Source of the DNA: Zobellia laminariae
Lineage (GTDB): Bacteria; Bacteroidota; Bacteroidia; Flavobacteriales; Flavobacteriaceae
Assembly (NCBI RefSeq): GCF_009725995.1
Contig: NZ_RCNS01000003.1
Span: forward strand, 1,061,130 to 1,125,129
Reading direction: 5' to 3'
DNA length: 64,000 bases
In this document: positions 23,101-30,841 of the stretch, in pieces
How the letters are laid out: every line of letters starts with the position of its first letter
Numbering within the stretch: the stretch's first letter is position 1
Position numbers and translations under genes: made by a program
Notes under the pieces: model-generated
What the model was told of the DNA's origin: nothing
The model's input: the letters and a program-made list of their open reading frames with translations, nothing else
Databases searched by the model: none

Positions 23101-24698
23101 AAAATTTGTGAGTTTATGGTTCCTTTTCCTTTATCGTTATAGTTCACGACTGCATATTGAGCAGTTGCTCCTGTAAATTCTATATCAAAATCTTCAGCAA
23201 ATTCAGGTACACCATCATTAGAAATAGGTACAGATATTGTTTGGACATTGTTTAGTTCTCCCGTAAATGTTAACGTACCTGATGATGCAGTATAATCGCT
23301 ACCTGCCAGCGCCAAACCATCTACTGTTTGAAAATCTACAGTAAACGGAGATTCTACAAACCCAAATAAAAATATATTTCTACCATGTGCAGCCCTAGTG
23401 GACCTTACTGTGAATACGGCATTACCCACATCTTCATCAAAAGTTATATCATCAATTACAATAATAGGACCATCAACAAAACAATTAATTTCTGCTTCCC
23501 AACCAGCGCCTGTATTACTTCCGTTAGAAACAAATCTAAACGTAAGACAGCCAGATGCAGCAGAAGAATTTATACTTGTAGGTACATTGGCACTATCATA
23601 CTGGCCAATTAATGTACCACTGGTATTAGAACCGTCATAAACATATAGTACATCTCCCGAAACAATTTCAAAGCTTGTAAAATTTATATTTATATAAGTA
23701 TCGGCGGTATCTGGGCAAATGGTATATGTTACATCTTGATTGTTACTGTAATTAGAAAGTCCGCCAGGGTCAAAAAAGGTATCACTACAAGTGGTAACGC
23801 TACCACCATCTGTCATTATAAGAGCATCGTCATCAATAATTGTTCCTGTAGCTGTGTCACTAATATCAACCGTTGGATCAGACGCTAATGTAAATTCTAA
23901 AGTAAAATTTTCAGGATTTTCTATCGTACCATCATCTAAAATAGGAACGGTAATGGTTTCCGTATCTCCAGCAGTACCATTAAAATTTAAAACACCAGTC
24001 CTAGACGTATAGTCGCTTCCATTAACCGCCAAACCATCTACAGTTTGGTAATTCAGCGTAAAAGGTCCTGTAGTATTAGTACCTGTATGCCTAACTGTAA
24101 AAGTAGCATTGCCTGAATCTTCATCTACAGTAACATCATTAACCTCTATAACTGGGATAGGTGCGGGAAAAGTTGCCAAAATCTGAAAATTATCGATTAA
24201 TGCATAATCATCATTATTCCAATTATTGCCCGATTTTGCAAACCTTACCGTTGTGGTTGCAGAAATAAAACCAGATATGTCTCGCGTATAAGTTCCTGAA
24301 CTGTTATTCCCACTAATTGTACCTACCGTTGTATAAGATGCTCCACCATTATTGGACACCTCTATTCCCAAAGCTCTACCGTTGGTAAGACTTACAGTCT
24401 GCCAATTAAAACTAAGCACTGCTGTTGCAGCCCCATTAAGGTTAGCCGATCTGCGTATATTTTCTGCCCATATATAATAAAGTTCTAGTCTATTGCTACT
24501 TATTCTAATATATTGACTGGCAGGGCCATTGTTTGTATCCCCTGTTTCTACCCAATCTGTAGAAAAGTTAGAACTACCATTATTATTTGAATACGATACA
24601 CTGCTAAAATTATCACGATAGGTTTCCTGAGCGACCAACTGAAATGAAAACAGCAGCGCTACAAAAATGTAAAGGAATTTTAAAGAGTTATACAACAT
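20199..24698 (-). CDS. Multidomain secreted adhesin with Calx-beta, CUB and beta-helix regions (1499 aa)
   Basis: A signal peptide (MLYNSLKFLYIFVALLFSFQ, cut near LVAQ) is followed by several regions. A jelly-roll/MAM-like domain spans about 25-175. A Calx-beta domain spans about 180-290 (DEDSGNATFTV, GSDYT). A CUB domain spans about 295-405 (YTICPDTADTYININFTSFE, YVYDGS). A second Calx-beta domain spans about 410-530. A beta-rich segment of about 300 residues of unknown family follows, then an SdrD_B-like domain near 850-950 (GRVFEDIN, NYSFGGMADGDYFVKV). A right-handed beta-helix covers about 1050-1390 (repeated NNIIxxNGGAGI-type turns). The last 14 residues, VITNRRITYRVKPN, nearly match the tail of the 1855-aa protein upstream. 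No known T9SS sorting domain is present. Probable role is surface adhesion or polymer binding, which is inference. It has its own promoter region. Confidence 0.88.
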   Translation of the reverse strand: MLYNSLKFLYIFVALLFSFQLVAQETYRDNFSSVSYSNNNGSSNFSTDWVETGDTNNGPASQYIRISSNRLELYYIWAENIRRSANLNGAATAVLSFNWQTVSLTNGRALGIEVSNNGGASYTTVGTISGNNSSGTYTRDISGFISATTTVRFAKSGNNWNNDDYALIDNFQILATFPAPIPVIEVNDVTVDEDSGNATFTVRHTGTNTTGPFTLNYQTVDGLAVNGSDYTSRTGVLNFNGTAGDTETITVPILDDGTIENPENFTLEFTLASDPTVDISDTATGTIIDDDALIMTDGGSVTTCSDTFFDPGGLSNYSNNQDVTYTICPDTADTYININFTSFEIVSGDVLYVYDGSNTSGTLIGQYDSANVPTSINSSAASGCLTFRFVSNGSNTGAGWEAEINCFVDGPIIVIDDITFDEDVGNAVFTVRSTRAAHGRNIFLFGFVESPFTVDFQTVDGLALAGSDYTASSGTLTFTGELNNVQTISVPISNDGVPEFAEDFDIEFTGATAQYAVVNYNDKGKGTINSQILANDPLTLFQEFDGYYDYSTTGGTMRTSPNGASPCAVTTSSSNSLVSPVPATATVERAYLYWSHSSTVRDADVIFEGQSVSANFLYQTSLGNRNFFGYVSDVTSILQGVSNLSSNVFDFSGLTINNTGEYCTTSTVLGGWALMVFYEDRSLPAVNINLYQGFDGLSNDGNSFTLDSFYAISGTGAKASFLSWEGDPDLNGSSSGSTNPEELSITNQRNQKNVLIGDGGQTGNNSYNSTIYDNTVGPPVYNNANMYGVDLDTYDISSFIQPADSEVTANVDVGQDFVISAAVVLKVPSNLIAGRVFEDINYPGGAGRDQLTSGGIGISGAIVELFDSSGTFIQRKNTEANGNYSFGGMADGDYFVKVVSSTVRSTRDNGPNCSSCYPVQTYKTEMVSGNIIDITNQVGGANPQAGQDVSLGVFNNAQSISAVEVAGNGVVGINFGFNFNTIVNTNETGQGSLTQFIRNSNTIGEVGLDIEANSLFDPAAGEDTSIFMIPSTADPLGRAPDNNFANGYFNFTMSNPNELPVVTGTNTVIDGRTQTAYSGNTNSGTVGLGGTGVGNSNTALPNFERPEIELYSAGGDVLQLNGTNVITRNLAVRAGNNAGIIIQGGSATVSHSLLGVNAVGNPSGNIDYGVEVTGGIAIIDSNYITENTDEGILVAGGTSTTIQNNHITDNGSNACFDNIKISGGTGIVIQQNLIDRAASLGIDAEGITGSLTITDNTITNSGQDGGKCTGDDANVGIRLDGSNSSVVNNIIAANGGAGIVLSGGNTSGNLISRNSIYANGTASAALGIDLDLTDGFGDGVTINDSGDSDNGPNGAVNFPIITGAFVSGTNLVIEGWSRPGATIELFATDINEGTATIGDNTLGMIYDYGEGQRYLNTMVEGSASDSESNISTYTDEDNNTDNTNKFKFSIPLPVGITLGKTITTTATLANSTSEFSPLSTVKAYTVITNRRITYRVKPN

Positions 24699-24729
24699 TC
24701 TATATATCTACAAATAACCTAGTTTCTTT

Positions 24730-24748
24730 GTCAATAGAATTCATTGAC
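24730..24748 (-). promoter_or_regulatory. Inverted repeat in the 5' leader of the 1499-aa adhesin gene
   Basis: GTCAATAGAATTCATTGAC has 6-base arms GTCAAT/ATTGAC. It lies 32 bases upstream of the start codon. A related repeat lies at exactly the same distance before the 1855-aa adhesin gene. It could be an operator or an mRNA hairpin near the ribosome entry site. Confidence 0.55.
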
Positions 24749-24760
24749 CTTCTAACCAGG

Positions 24761-24806
24761 CAAATATATCTGTATATAAACTGTTAGTATAAATATTGTT
24801 GTGTAA
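24761..24806 (-). promoter_or_regulatory. Candidate promoter with shared upstream element (1499-aa adhesin)
   Basis: The minus strand has a perfect -7 box TATATTTG (24761-24768) and the element TTACACAACAAT (24795-24806) about 26 bases further upstream. A standard TTG -33 box is missing, so the shared element may be an activator site that replaces it. The expected start of transcription is near 24755, giving a leader of about 56 bases. Confidence 0.6.
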
Positions 24807-24989
24807 GTCCCAAATGTATGCGCAACTGGTAGATTTTTGAATGTCAACTGATTTCTAAAAGTACTTAAACCCCTGTAAAAACTCTGTCTTATCGATTAAA
24901 AGTCTATCTAAATACGGTTTTAATAAAACTAAATTATATGTTATTTAATAGACCCCTTTTTGTTCGAGTCACTATCTCTATTTAAGAAA

Positions 24990-27900
24990 TTAATTTTTCT
25001 TGACCCTCACCGTAATTCGTCTATTAGTAATAACCGATTTCACTTTAATTGTAAGTAAAGCTGCATTTGAAACTTGGGCAGCACAAGTAGTTAACGTACT
25101 CGAAACTAAAACTCTATATTGAAAATTATTTTGGGTTAAGTCCACCCCGATAACATTTAAGGTTTCTGTTTGAGTACCTGTATAATCAGGTCCATTAGAG
25201 ATATCATTAAAAGTAACTCCTCCATCTATACTTACTTGCCATTGAAAAGTATCGGCATTAGTAGTATTCACCGTAAAAACAGCATTATCATTTACAAACA
25301 CAGATTGACCTAAAGGATGCGTATCTATGGTAGACTCTGGAATAACAGCAATGACATGCTCTCCTAAATCTACCGGACATTGGTTATTACCCCAACGCGC
25401 CCATAAACGATAGGTACCAGAGGCTAAATTTGAATACGTTACAGAACCACTATTATCTGGCACTAAGGATTCATAAGAAGCTTGATTATCTAAACTAAAT
25501 TCAATTGATGATCTATTTAAATTATCAGGATAAGTAAAGCTAATTTCTCCATTATCTAAATCACAACTGGATGATGTAACGTTAACTGTAGGATTTGGCG
25601 AAGGATAAACTTTTACCTGTGCGTCATCTGACATTGTACACCCGTTAGGAAGTGTTACCGTAACCGTATATATCAAATCAGTAATTATTGTAATATCAGC
25701 ACCAGAATATGTAAAAGTTGGTTGTGCTGCACCAATATTGTCCAAATAAGCTGTTTCAACGGCCGTTGCACCAGACCACACATAACTATAATTTGGGTTT
25801 GAGGTTTGACCTATTATTCTAGAATCAGATACTTCGCAAACCGTTACATTAGATCCAGCTAAACCAGAAAGGCTTGTAGGCGAAATCATTTCTGCTTCTG
25901 AATTCGCACAAGCGCATGAGTTATTTGATGATTCAATTACTAGTACTATATTACAAACCCTGTTTGGAGATGTGGTGAAGTCAATAGAACCATTAACAGT
26001 ACTTGTTGCTGGAATCTGAACTGTCATCGTTTTAGTACCAATTAAAACATCTCCAGCTGAGAAGACTCCATTAGTATCCGCATCATAATACGCTGAAACA
26101 ATAGTACCAGTTGGCATCATAGTACCAGAAGTGTTTTCTATGGAAAAATTGGCACTGACATTCTGATCATTACCACTGACTGTTGCGGTTGTAGATGTTG
26201 AGTTTATTATTAAAGTAGATTTTTCGACAGAAATTGTTTCATCGGTCTGCGCTGTAACACTCTGAACAACCGGACAACTTGGTCCACCTGATCCTGAACA
26301 GTCAATACTTTGTTCTATTCGCGTAGCTACGTTTAAATCATAATTTTGACAACTCACATCTTCAGGTGAAACAACTTCAATTTCAAAATCGAAGGCAATA
26401 AGAGAAGTGACCCCTACTCCATCCGGAATTTGCCATTTTAATATTCGTGTTCCCGCTACTGGATCGGTTGATACTGTTGGTCCTGCAGAAGGCCCATTCG
26501 TGCCTGCTACATACGAACCTGCTACGTAATTAAATGCATCGTCAATTGTAGCAACAACAAATTCAATATCCCCATCACTTTCAATACCCTGGTTTGTAAT
26601 TTCAACTGAAATACCTTCAGTTTCATTACATGCTTGAATAGCATTATCATCAGAAGTTACCGAAATATCATAATCAATATTAGAAGGTACTTGGGTAACA
26701 TTTACGGGATTGGTTTTAATTTCACTTTGCCCATCATTAGGATCAATGGCTTGTTGACAACCAGACTCCGCATTTATTTGCGTAATTATCTTACTACCGG
26801 ATACATAATCGCAAGTAAATGCTAATTCAAAATTCACTTTAAATTCATTAGGCTCCGGAACAGATACACCAGGTAGGCCATTGGTACCGCTAATGGGACT
26901 TCCAACAATTGCAGAAATATCTATTGAATATGTATTTGTACCCGCATTAAATACAATTAGACCCGAACCTATTGCATAATCTACTGCATCATAAGTCAAA
27001 ACCCCTGAAGTATTATCGAGTACCATACCAACAGGCAATTTAATATCTGCAGCCAAAGCGTAGGCAAAGCCATTGGCAGCATTGTTTACGTCTATTGAAT
27101 ACGGTACAACATCGCAAAAATCATAAGTAGCTGGAGGTACACCAAGAGCTGTAGTTACATTAATAGAGGGGTCTTGGGTACTTAATGAAAGTTGAATGAC
27201 TTCTTCACTACAATTGTAATTACTTCCAGAACTCCCTAAGGGATAACCCGTATCAGGATCGGTAGGGTACTGACTACAATTTTGACCAACCCGGATATCA
27301 AAACTATCTGTACCACAAACGGTAAAATCATCAGACCGGATTTCCAATTGTTTACCTGCGCTTGATATGTCTCCTACTTGTGCCCAATATTTACCAGTAC
27401 CATAGCCAATAAGGGGTATTTCTGTTGTGTTATCCCAAAGTGTTGGTACAATATTGTTATTTGTAATTTCTATAGCAATCCACGTATTCTGCAAAGAAGC
27501 TCCTCCTGAGGTTGTATTATTGATATCAACTACCCATTCGGCATTTTGGGTGTTCGTAGAAATTGTAGGCGTGGGTGAACTTACGGTATAGCTTAAGGGT
27601 AAATATTGTGTATTTCTTACGTTGGTTGTTCTTCCCACATTAATAGACCTTCCTGGTAAACTTACATTTCTAAAAATTTCAAACTCTGTACTTGGCAAAA
27701 CAATGATGCCTAATCTTTCATTGGAAAAAGACCAATCTTCAATAGTACAATTTGCAACAACATTAAAATTAACGTCTTTAATTGCGTAACTAGCGGAAGC
27801 CTTTTCTTTTGACCAAGAACCATCATTCGTCCAACTGTATCTATGAAATCCTGGTTCTGCATTATAGGTAATAACAGGATCTGTTATATCATGTAAAAAT

Positions 27901-30557
27901 TCTCCATAACCTCTATAACTTGAGGTGCCTGGCACATAATCAACTCCAACCGGAACAAGAATATCTACTACTTTAGGTATGGCAAAATTTCTAAATTCAT
28001 TAGGAAAAAGGTCACCTAATATCGAATAAGTTGCATGATGAAACCGTATTCCCATTCCAAACTCATTACAACCGTTTATGGTCAAACTTTGTTGTACCAC
28101 CTGCATTGTTGGTACATCTTTATAAGCTAAGACTCCAAATTCTTCTGTGAGAAAATTACAAGTATGTTCCGTTGGATTAGCTGCGGAAGTTACCGGAGAT
28201 GAAACTAAAATTCCGGTCATAGGCATATACCTAGTATTGGAAATAGAACTATTTTCAGAGACCTTCAAATCTACATCTATAATATATCTATCACCAAGCC
28301 CCGGTGTTATTGTTGAAAAATCACCGCCCAATACATCTACTGAATGATTGCTTTTTCCTCCGTTATTTTGAACATAAGAATACTGACCTAAATTATTTGA
28401 TATTGTTGATGTGCCACCACCACTTGGAAGGTATTCAACTTGTATTGCTTTTATACCTCCGTCTGATTGTGTACCAAACCAGTTATTAGCATCATATTCA
28501 AGTAACGCTTTAGCAGAAGTAAGATTTGTTTCATTCACATCAATCTCAACATGCCATCTAACCATATCGCCCTCAAGCACATGATCTAAACGTAGACCAG
28601 AGGTACTTGCTGGAATTGGAGTAGTTTCAGTCATATCAGTATACCCTAAAGTAGTACGGTCTAGAGAAAAATTAGATACGCAAACCGATGGTCCGCCACT
28701 TGGACAGGTAACTGTAAACGTAGGACCATCTTCACAAATGTGAATAGGTTCATATGTGGAATCACCTTTTAAATGATATTCGTAAGATATACCCCCAGCA
28801 AAACTGCCAGAACAAGTTGGGTCTACCATTAATGGAATTTGTGGGTTTCTACTAATTAAATACCCATACGTTGGTGCTGAAATAGAAGAGTATATAGCAA
28901 CTCCCGTTGCTGCATTAAAACTAAGTAAATCAAAAGGTTCCGATTGCCATACACCGTTTCCATTGGGTATGATACCTGGAGGTAAAGTATAGTGAACCTC
29001 CCAATGCATACCTGGAATACTTGTAGTTGTTGGCGTTTGGCTACTTGAAGTACTTATAAAAAAATCAAAAGTGTCACCAGGACCAAAATTAGCACTTCCG
29101 CTAGATGAATTAATATTTGTAGCAATGGATTGCGTATTATAAAAACTCCAAGGACGCCACGTATTCAATCCATTATTCGGCACATTCAAGCTTGTTGAAT
29201 TACCACATTGATCTTTGTATTCGTAAGCCCAACGTACCATCGAATAACCTGCATTCATGCGATCACAAGCGGTATCATTATTTGAATCTAGTAGATAGTT
29301 ATATGCTAGTTCCGCTTCTAAGACCAATGAGTTTCCCACTGGTAAATCATCAAAAAATCCATCTCCATCTAAATCTTCCAAACCTACTCCAGCTCCGTCA
29401 GGATCTATTGTCAATTGAAAATCAGCAAAACTCCCTTCCGTTCCTTGGTTGGCAAAAGATGTCCCGTTTACATTAAAATTAGACCAGGTATAAATGTTAT
29501 AATCTGCGGGAATATAGGTCGCACCTCCATTACTAAAACCTAAATCGAGCGTAAGGTCATAAATATCTCCAGCACCTGTGCCATCATTCCGTAATAAGAA
29601 TTCAGCAGTGTCGGTAGTCGTTAATCCTGGCCAAGCTCTTTTGACTACTCTAGTATATAAGTCCGGGGCTCCCGAAGCTAAAGCAATACCTGATGTAGAA
29701 GTATTACCTGATTCACACGCGTTGGCACCAGTAATACAACCGCCATAAGCTGCTTGATATGTTATGGTTTCTCCCGCACCAGACGGGCAATTTAAAAGTT
29801 TTGCCGTTACAGTTATTGAAATATTTTCACTTTGTTCAAAGCGCGAATCATTATCACCTATAGCTGAAATTTCCACAGTATTCAATTCTAAGGTATCTGT
29901 AACCATGCCTCCCACTGGCGTCCCTAAAGAAAAATTTCCTGTACCTCCATATGAAATAGAAATATTGTCAGAATGTTCAATATAAGCTACCACATTATTA
30001 CTATAGGCATTGGAATTTACGGGGTCGTTGCCAATTGTAAAGGTAAAATCTTGTGTTTCGTCAACACGTAATGAACCCGACAAGGGTATAATAGCATTAT
30101 CAACTTCCAAAGATGAATACAAAACTGATGGGTAATCCACAGTTGTTGAAACAGAAGGATTACTAATGAGCGTATGTTCAATTTCTGGATCTATCATTGT
30201 TGAACACCCTGTCTGAACCGTATATGTTATGTCTATAAAACTTATAGTTCCAATAAGAGGTGCAGCAATAGTAAATATTGGGTTATTAGGATTAGTAGCA
30301 TCTACTGAAACCCCTGCAACAGGAGATACAAGTGCCACGAACTCTGATTGGGTAGGTAATTGAACACTTACCTGTGCATCTGCTCCAGTGGTACCATAAA
30401 GCCTAAATTGAAATGTAGATGAATCGCCACAAGCAACAACCTCCGTTGGAAGATCAGTTGACGGGTTAACCACAATATTTTGCGCTTTTAGACCTGCTGT
30501 GCTGAAAAGAAGCATCGCTACTAAAATGTAAAAGAATTTTATCGGGCTATACAACAT
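24990..30557 (-). CDS. Very large secreted adhesin with conserved-repeat (DUF11-like) and Ig-like domains (1855 aa)
   Basis: A signal peptide, MLYSPIKFFYILVAMLLFST, is cut near LKAQ. The long body is made of beta-sandwich segments like the DUF11/conserved-repeat family. Motifs of the NxVxAYIEHSD and VxIPxG type recur, and many paired cysteines are present, which suggests disulfide-stabilised extracellular domains. An SprB-like or Ig-like segment lies near 1640-1740. An Ig-like domain spans about 1750-1840 (FQWQVSIDGGVTFNDIS). The protein ends in VITNRRITVRVKKN, nearly the same tail as its neighbour. No type A or B sorting domain is visible. Start ATG 30555-30557. It lies downstream of a strong terminator and a promoter region, so it is its own transcription unit. 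The ligand is unknown; a role in adhesion is inferred from architecture. Confidence 0.87.
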   Translation of the reverse strand: MLYSPIKFFYILVAMLLFSTAGLKAQNIVVNPSTDLPTEVVACGDSSTFQFRLYGTTGADAQVSVQLPTQSEFVALVSPVAGVSVDATNPNNPIFTIAAPLIGTISFIDITYTVQTGCSTMIDPEIEHTLISNPSVSTTVDYPSVLYSSLEVDNAIIPLSGSLRVDETQDFTFTIGNDPVNSNAYSNNVVAYIEHSDNISISYGGTGNFSLGTPVGGMVTDTLELNTVEISAIGDNDSRFEQSENISITVTAKLLNCPSGAGETITYQAAYGGCITGANACESGNTSTSGIALASGAPDLYTRVVKRAWPGLTTTDTAEFLLRNDGTGAGDIYDLTLDLGFSNGGATYIPADYNIYTWSNFNVNGTSFANQGTEGSFADFQLTIDPDGAGVGLEDLDGDGFFDDLPVGNSLVLEAELAYNYLLDSNNDTACDRMNAGYSMVRWAYEYKDQCGNSTSLNVPNNGLNTWRPWSFYNTQSIATNINSSSGSANFGPGDTFDFFISTSSSQTPTTTSIPGMHWEVHYTLPPGIIPNGNGVWQSEPFDLLSFNAATGVAIYSSISAPTYGYLISRNPQIPLMVDPTCSGSFAGGISYEYHLKGDSTYEPIHICEDGPTFTVTCPSGGPSVCVSNFSLDRTTLGYTDMTETTPIPASTSGLRLDHVLEGDMVRWHVEIDVNETNLTSAKALLEYDANNWFGTQSDGGIKAIQVEYLPSGGGTSTISNNLGQYSYVQNNGGKSNHSVDVLGGDFSTITPGLGDRYIIDVDLKVSENSSISNTRYMPMTGILVSSPVTSAANPTEHTCNFLTEEFGVLAYKDVPTMQVVQQSLTINGCNEFGMGIRFHHATYSILGDLFPNEFRNFAIPKVVDILVPVGVDYVPGTSSYRGYGEFLHDITDPVITYNAEPGFHRYSWTNDGSWSKEKASASYAIKDVNFNVVANCTIEDWSFSNERLGIIVLPSTEFEIFRNVSLPGRSINVGRTTNVRNTQYLPLSYTVSSPTPTISTNTQNAEWVVDINNTTSGGASLQNTWIAIEITNNNIVPTLWDNTTEIPLIGYGTGKYWAQVGDISSAGKQLEIRSDDFTVCGTDSFDIRVGQNCSQYPTDPDTGYPLGSSGSNYNCSEEVIQLSLSTQDPSINVTTALGVPPATYDFCDVVPYSIDVNNAANGFAYALAADIKLPVGMVLDNTSGVLTYDAVDYAIGSGLIVFNAGTNTYSIDISAIVGSPISGTNGLPGVSVPEPNEFKVNFELAFTCDYVSGSKIITQINAESGCQQAIDPNDGQSEIKTNPVNVTQVPSNIDYDISVTSDDNAIQACNETEGISVEITNQGIESDGDIEFVVATIDDAFNYVAGSYVAGTNGPSAGPTVSTDPVAGTRILKWQIPDGVGVTSLIAFDFEIEVVSPEDVSCQNYDLNVATRIEQSIDCSGSGGPSCPVVQSVTAQTDETISVEKSTLIINSTSTTATVSGNDQNVSANFSIENTSGTMMPTGTIVSAYYDADTNGVFSAGDVLIGTKTMTVQIPATSTVNGSIDFTTSPNRVCNIVLVIESSNNSCACANSEAEMISPTSLSGLAGSNVTVCEVSDSRIIGQTSNPNYSYVWSGATAVETAYLDNIGAAQPTFTYSGADITIITDLIYTVTVTLPNGCTMSDDAQVKVYPSPNPTVNVTSSSCDLDNGEISFTYPDNLNRSSIEFSLDNQASYESLVPDNSGSVTYSNLASGTYRLWARWGNNQCPVDLGEHVIAVIPESTIDTHPLGQSVFVNDNAVFTVNTTNADTFQWQVSIDGGVTFNDISNGPDYTGTQTETLNVIGVDLTQNNFQYRVLVSSTLTTCAAQVSNAALLTIKVKSVITNRRITVRVKKN

Positions 30558-30588
30558 CCTATGTACCTACAAGTGACTCAACATATTC

Positions 30589-30607
30589 GTCAACAGAATT
30601 GATTGAC
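30589..30607 (-). promoter_or_regulatory. Inverted repeat in the 5' leader of the 1855-aa adhesin gene
   Basis: GTCAACAGAATTGATTGAC has arms GTCAA/TTGAC. It lies 32 bases before the start codon, exactly as in the paralogous leader at 24730-24748. The arms and spacing are kept although the central bases differ. Confidence 0.5.
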
Positions 30608-30619
30608 AGAGTTATTAGG

Positions 30620-30665
30620 TAAATATATCTGTACTTAAGTTGCTATGAGAATAATTGTTGTGTAG
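30620..30665 (-). promoter_or_regulatory. Candidate promoter with shared upstream element (1855-aa adhesin)
   Basis: TATATTTA (30620-30627, minus strand) is a one-mismatch -7 box. CTACACAACAAT (30654-30665) begins 34 bases upstream. The whole stretch from about 30560 to 30760 aligns by eye with 24700-24900, so the two adhesin promoters are paralogous. Confidence 0.55.
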
Positions 30666-30791
30666 GCCTAAAATGTAGGTGTAACTGGTGTTTTTTTCAA
30701 TGTAAGCTGATTTACAAAACTTCTTTAACACCTGTAATCATTATACTCTATCGATTAAATACCTCGCTATATAATGATATTGAAACAAAAA

Positions 30792-30819
30792 AAAGGCAGC
30801 TATTAAAATAGCTGCCTTT
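30792..30819 (-). terminator. Rho-independent terminator of the sorting-domain/PorP/OmpA operon
   Basis: A 13-bp stem (AAAGGCAGCTATT pairing with AATAGCTGCCTTT) is followed on the minus strand by eight T. It ends the operon transcribed from 37531 and insulates the next adhesin gene. Confidence 0.9.
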
Positions 30820-30841
30820 CCTAATTTATGTAAAATAAACT

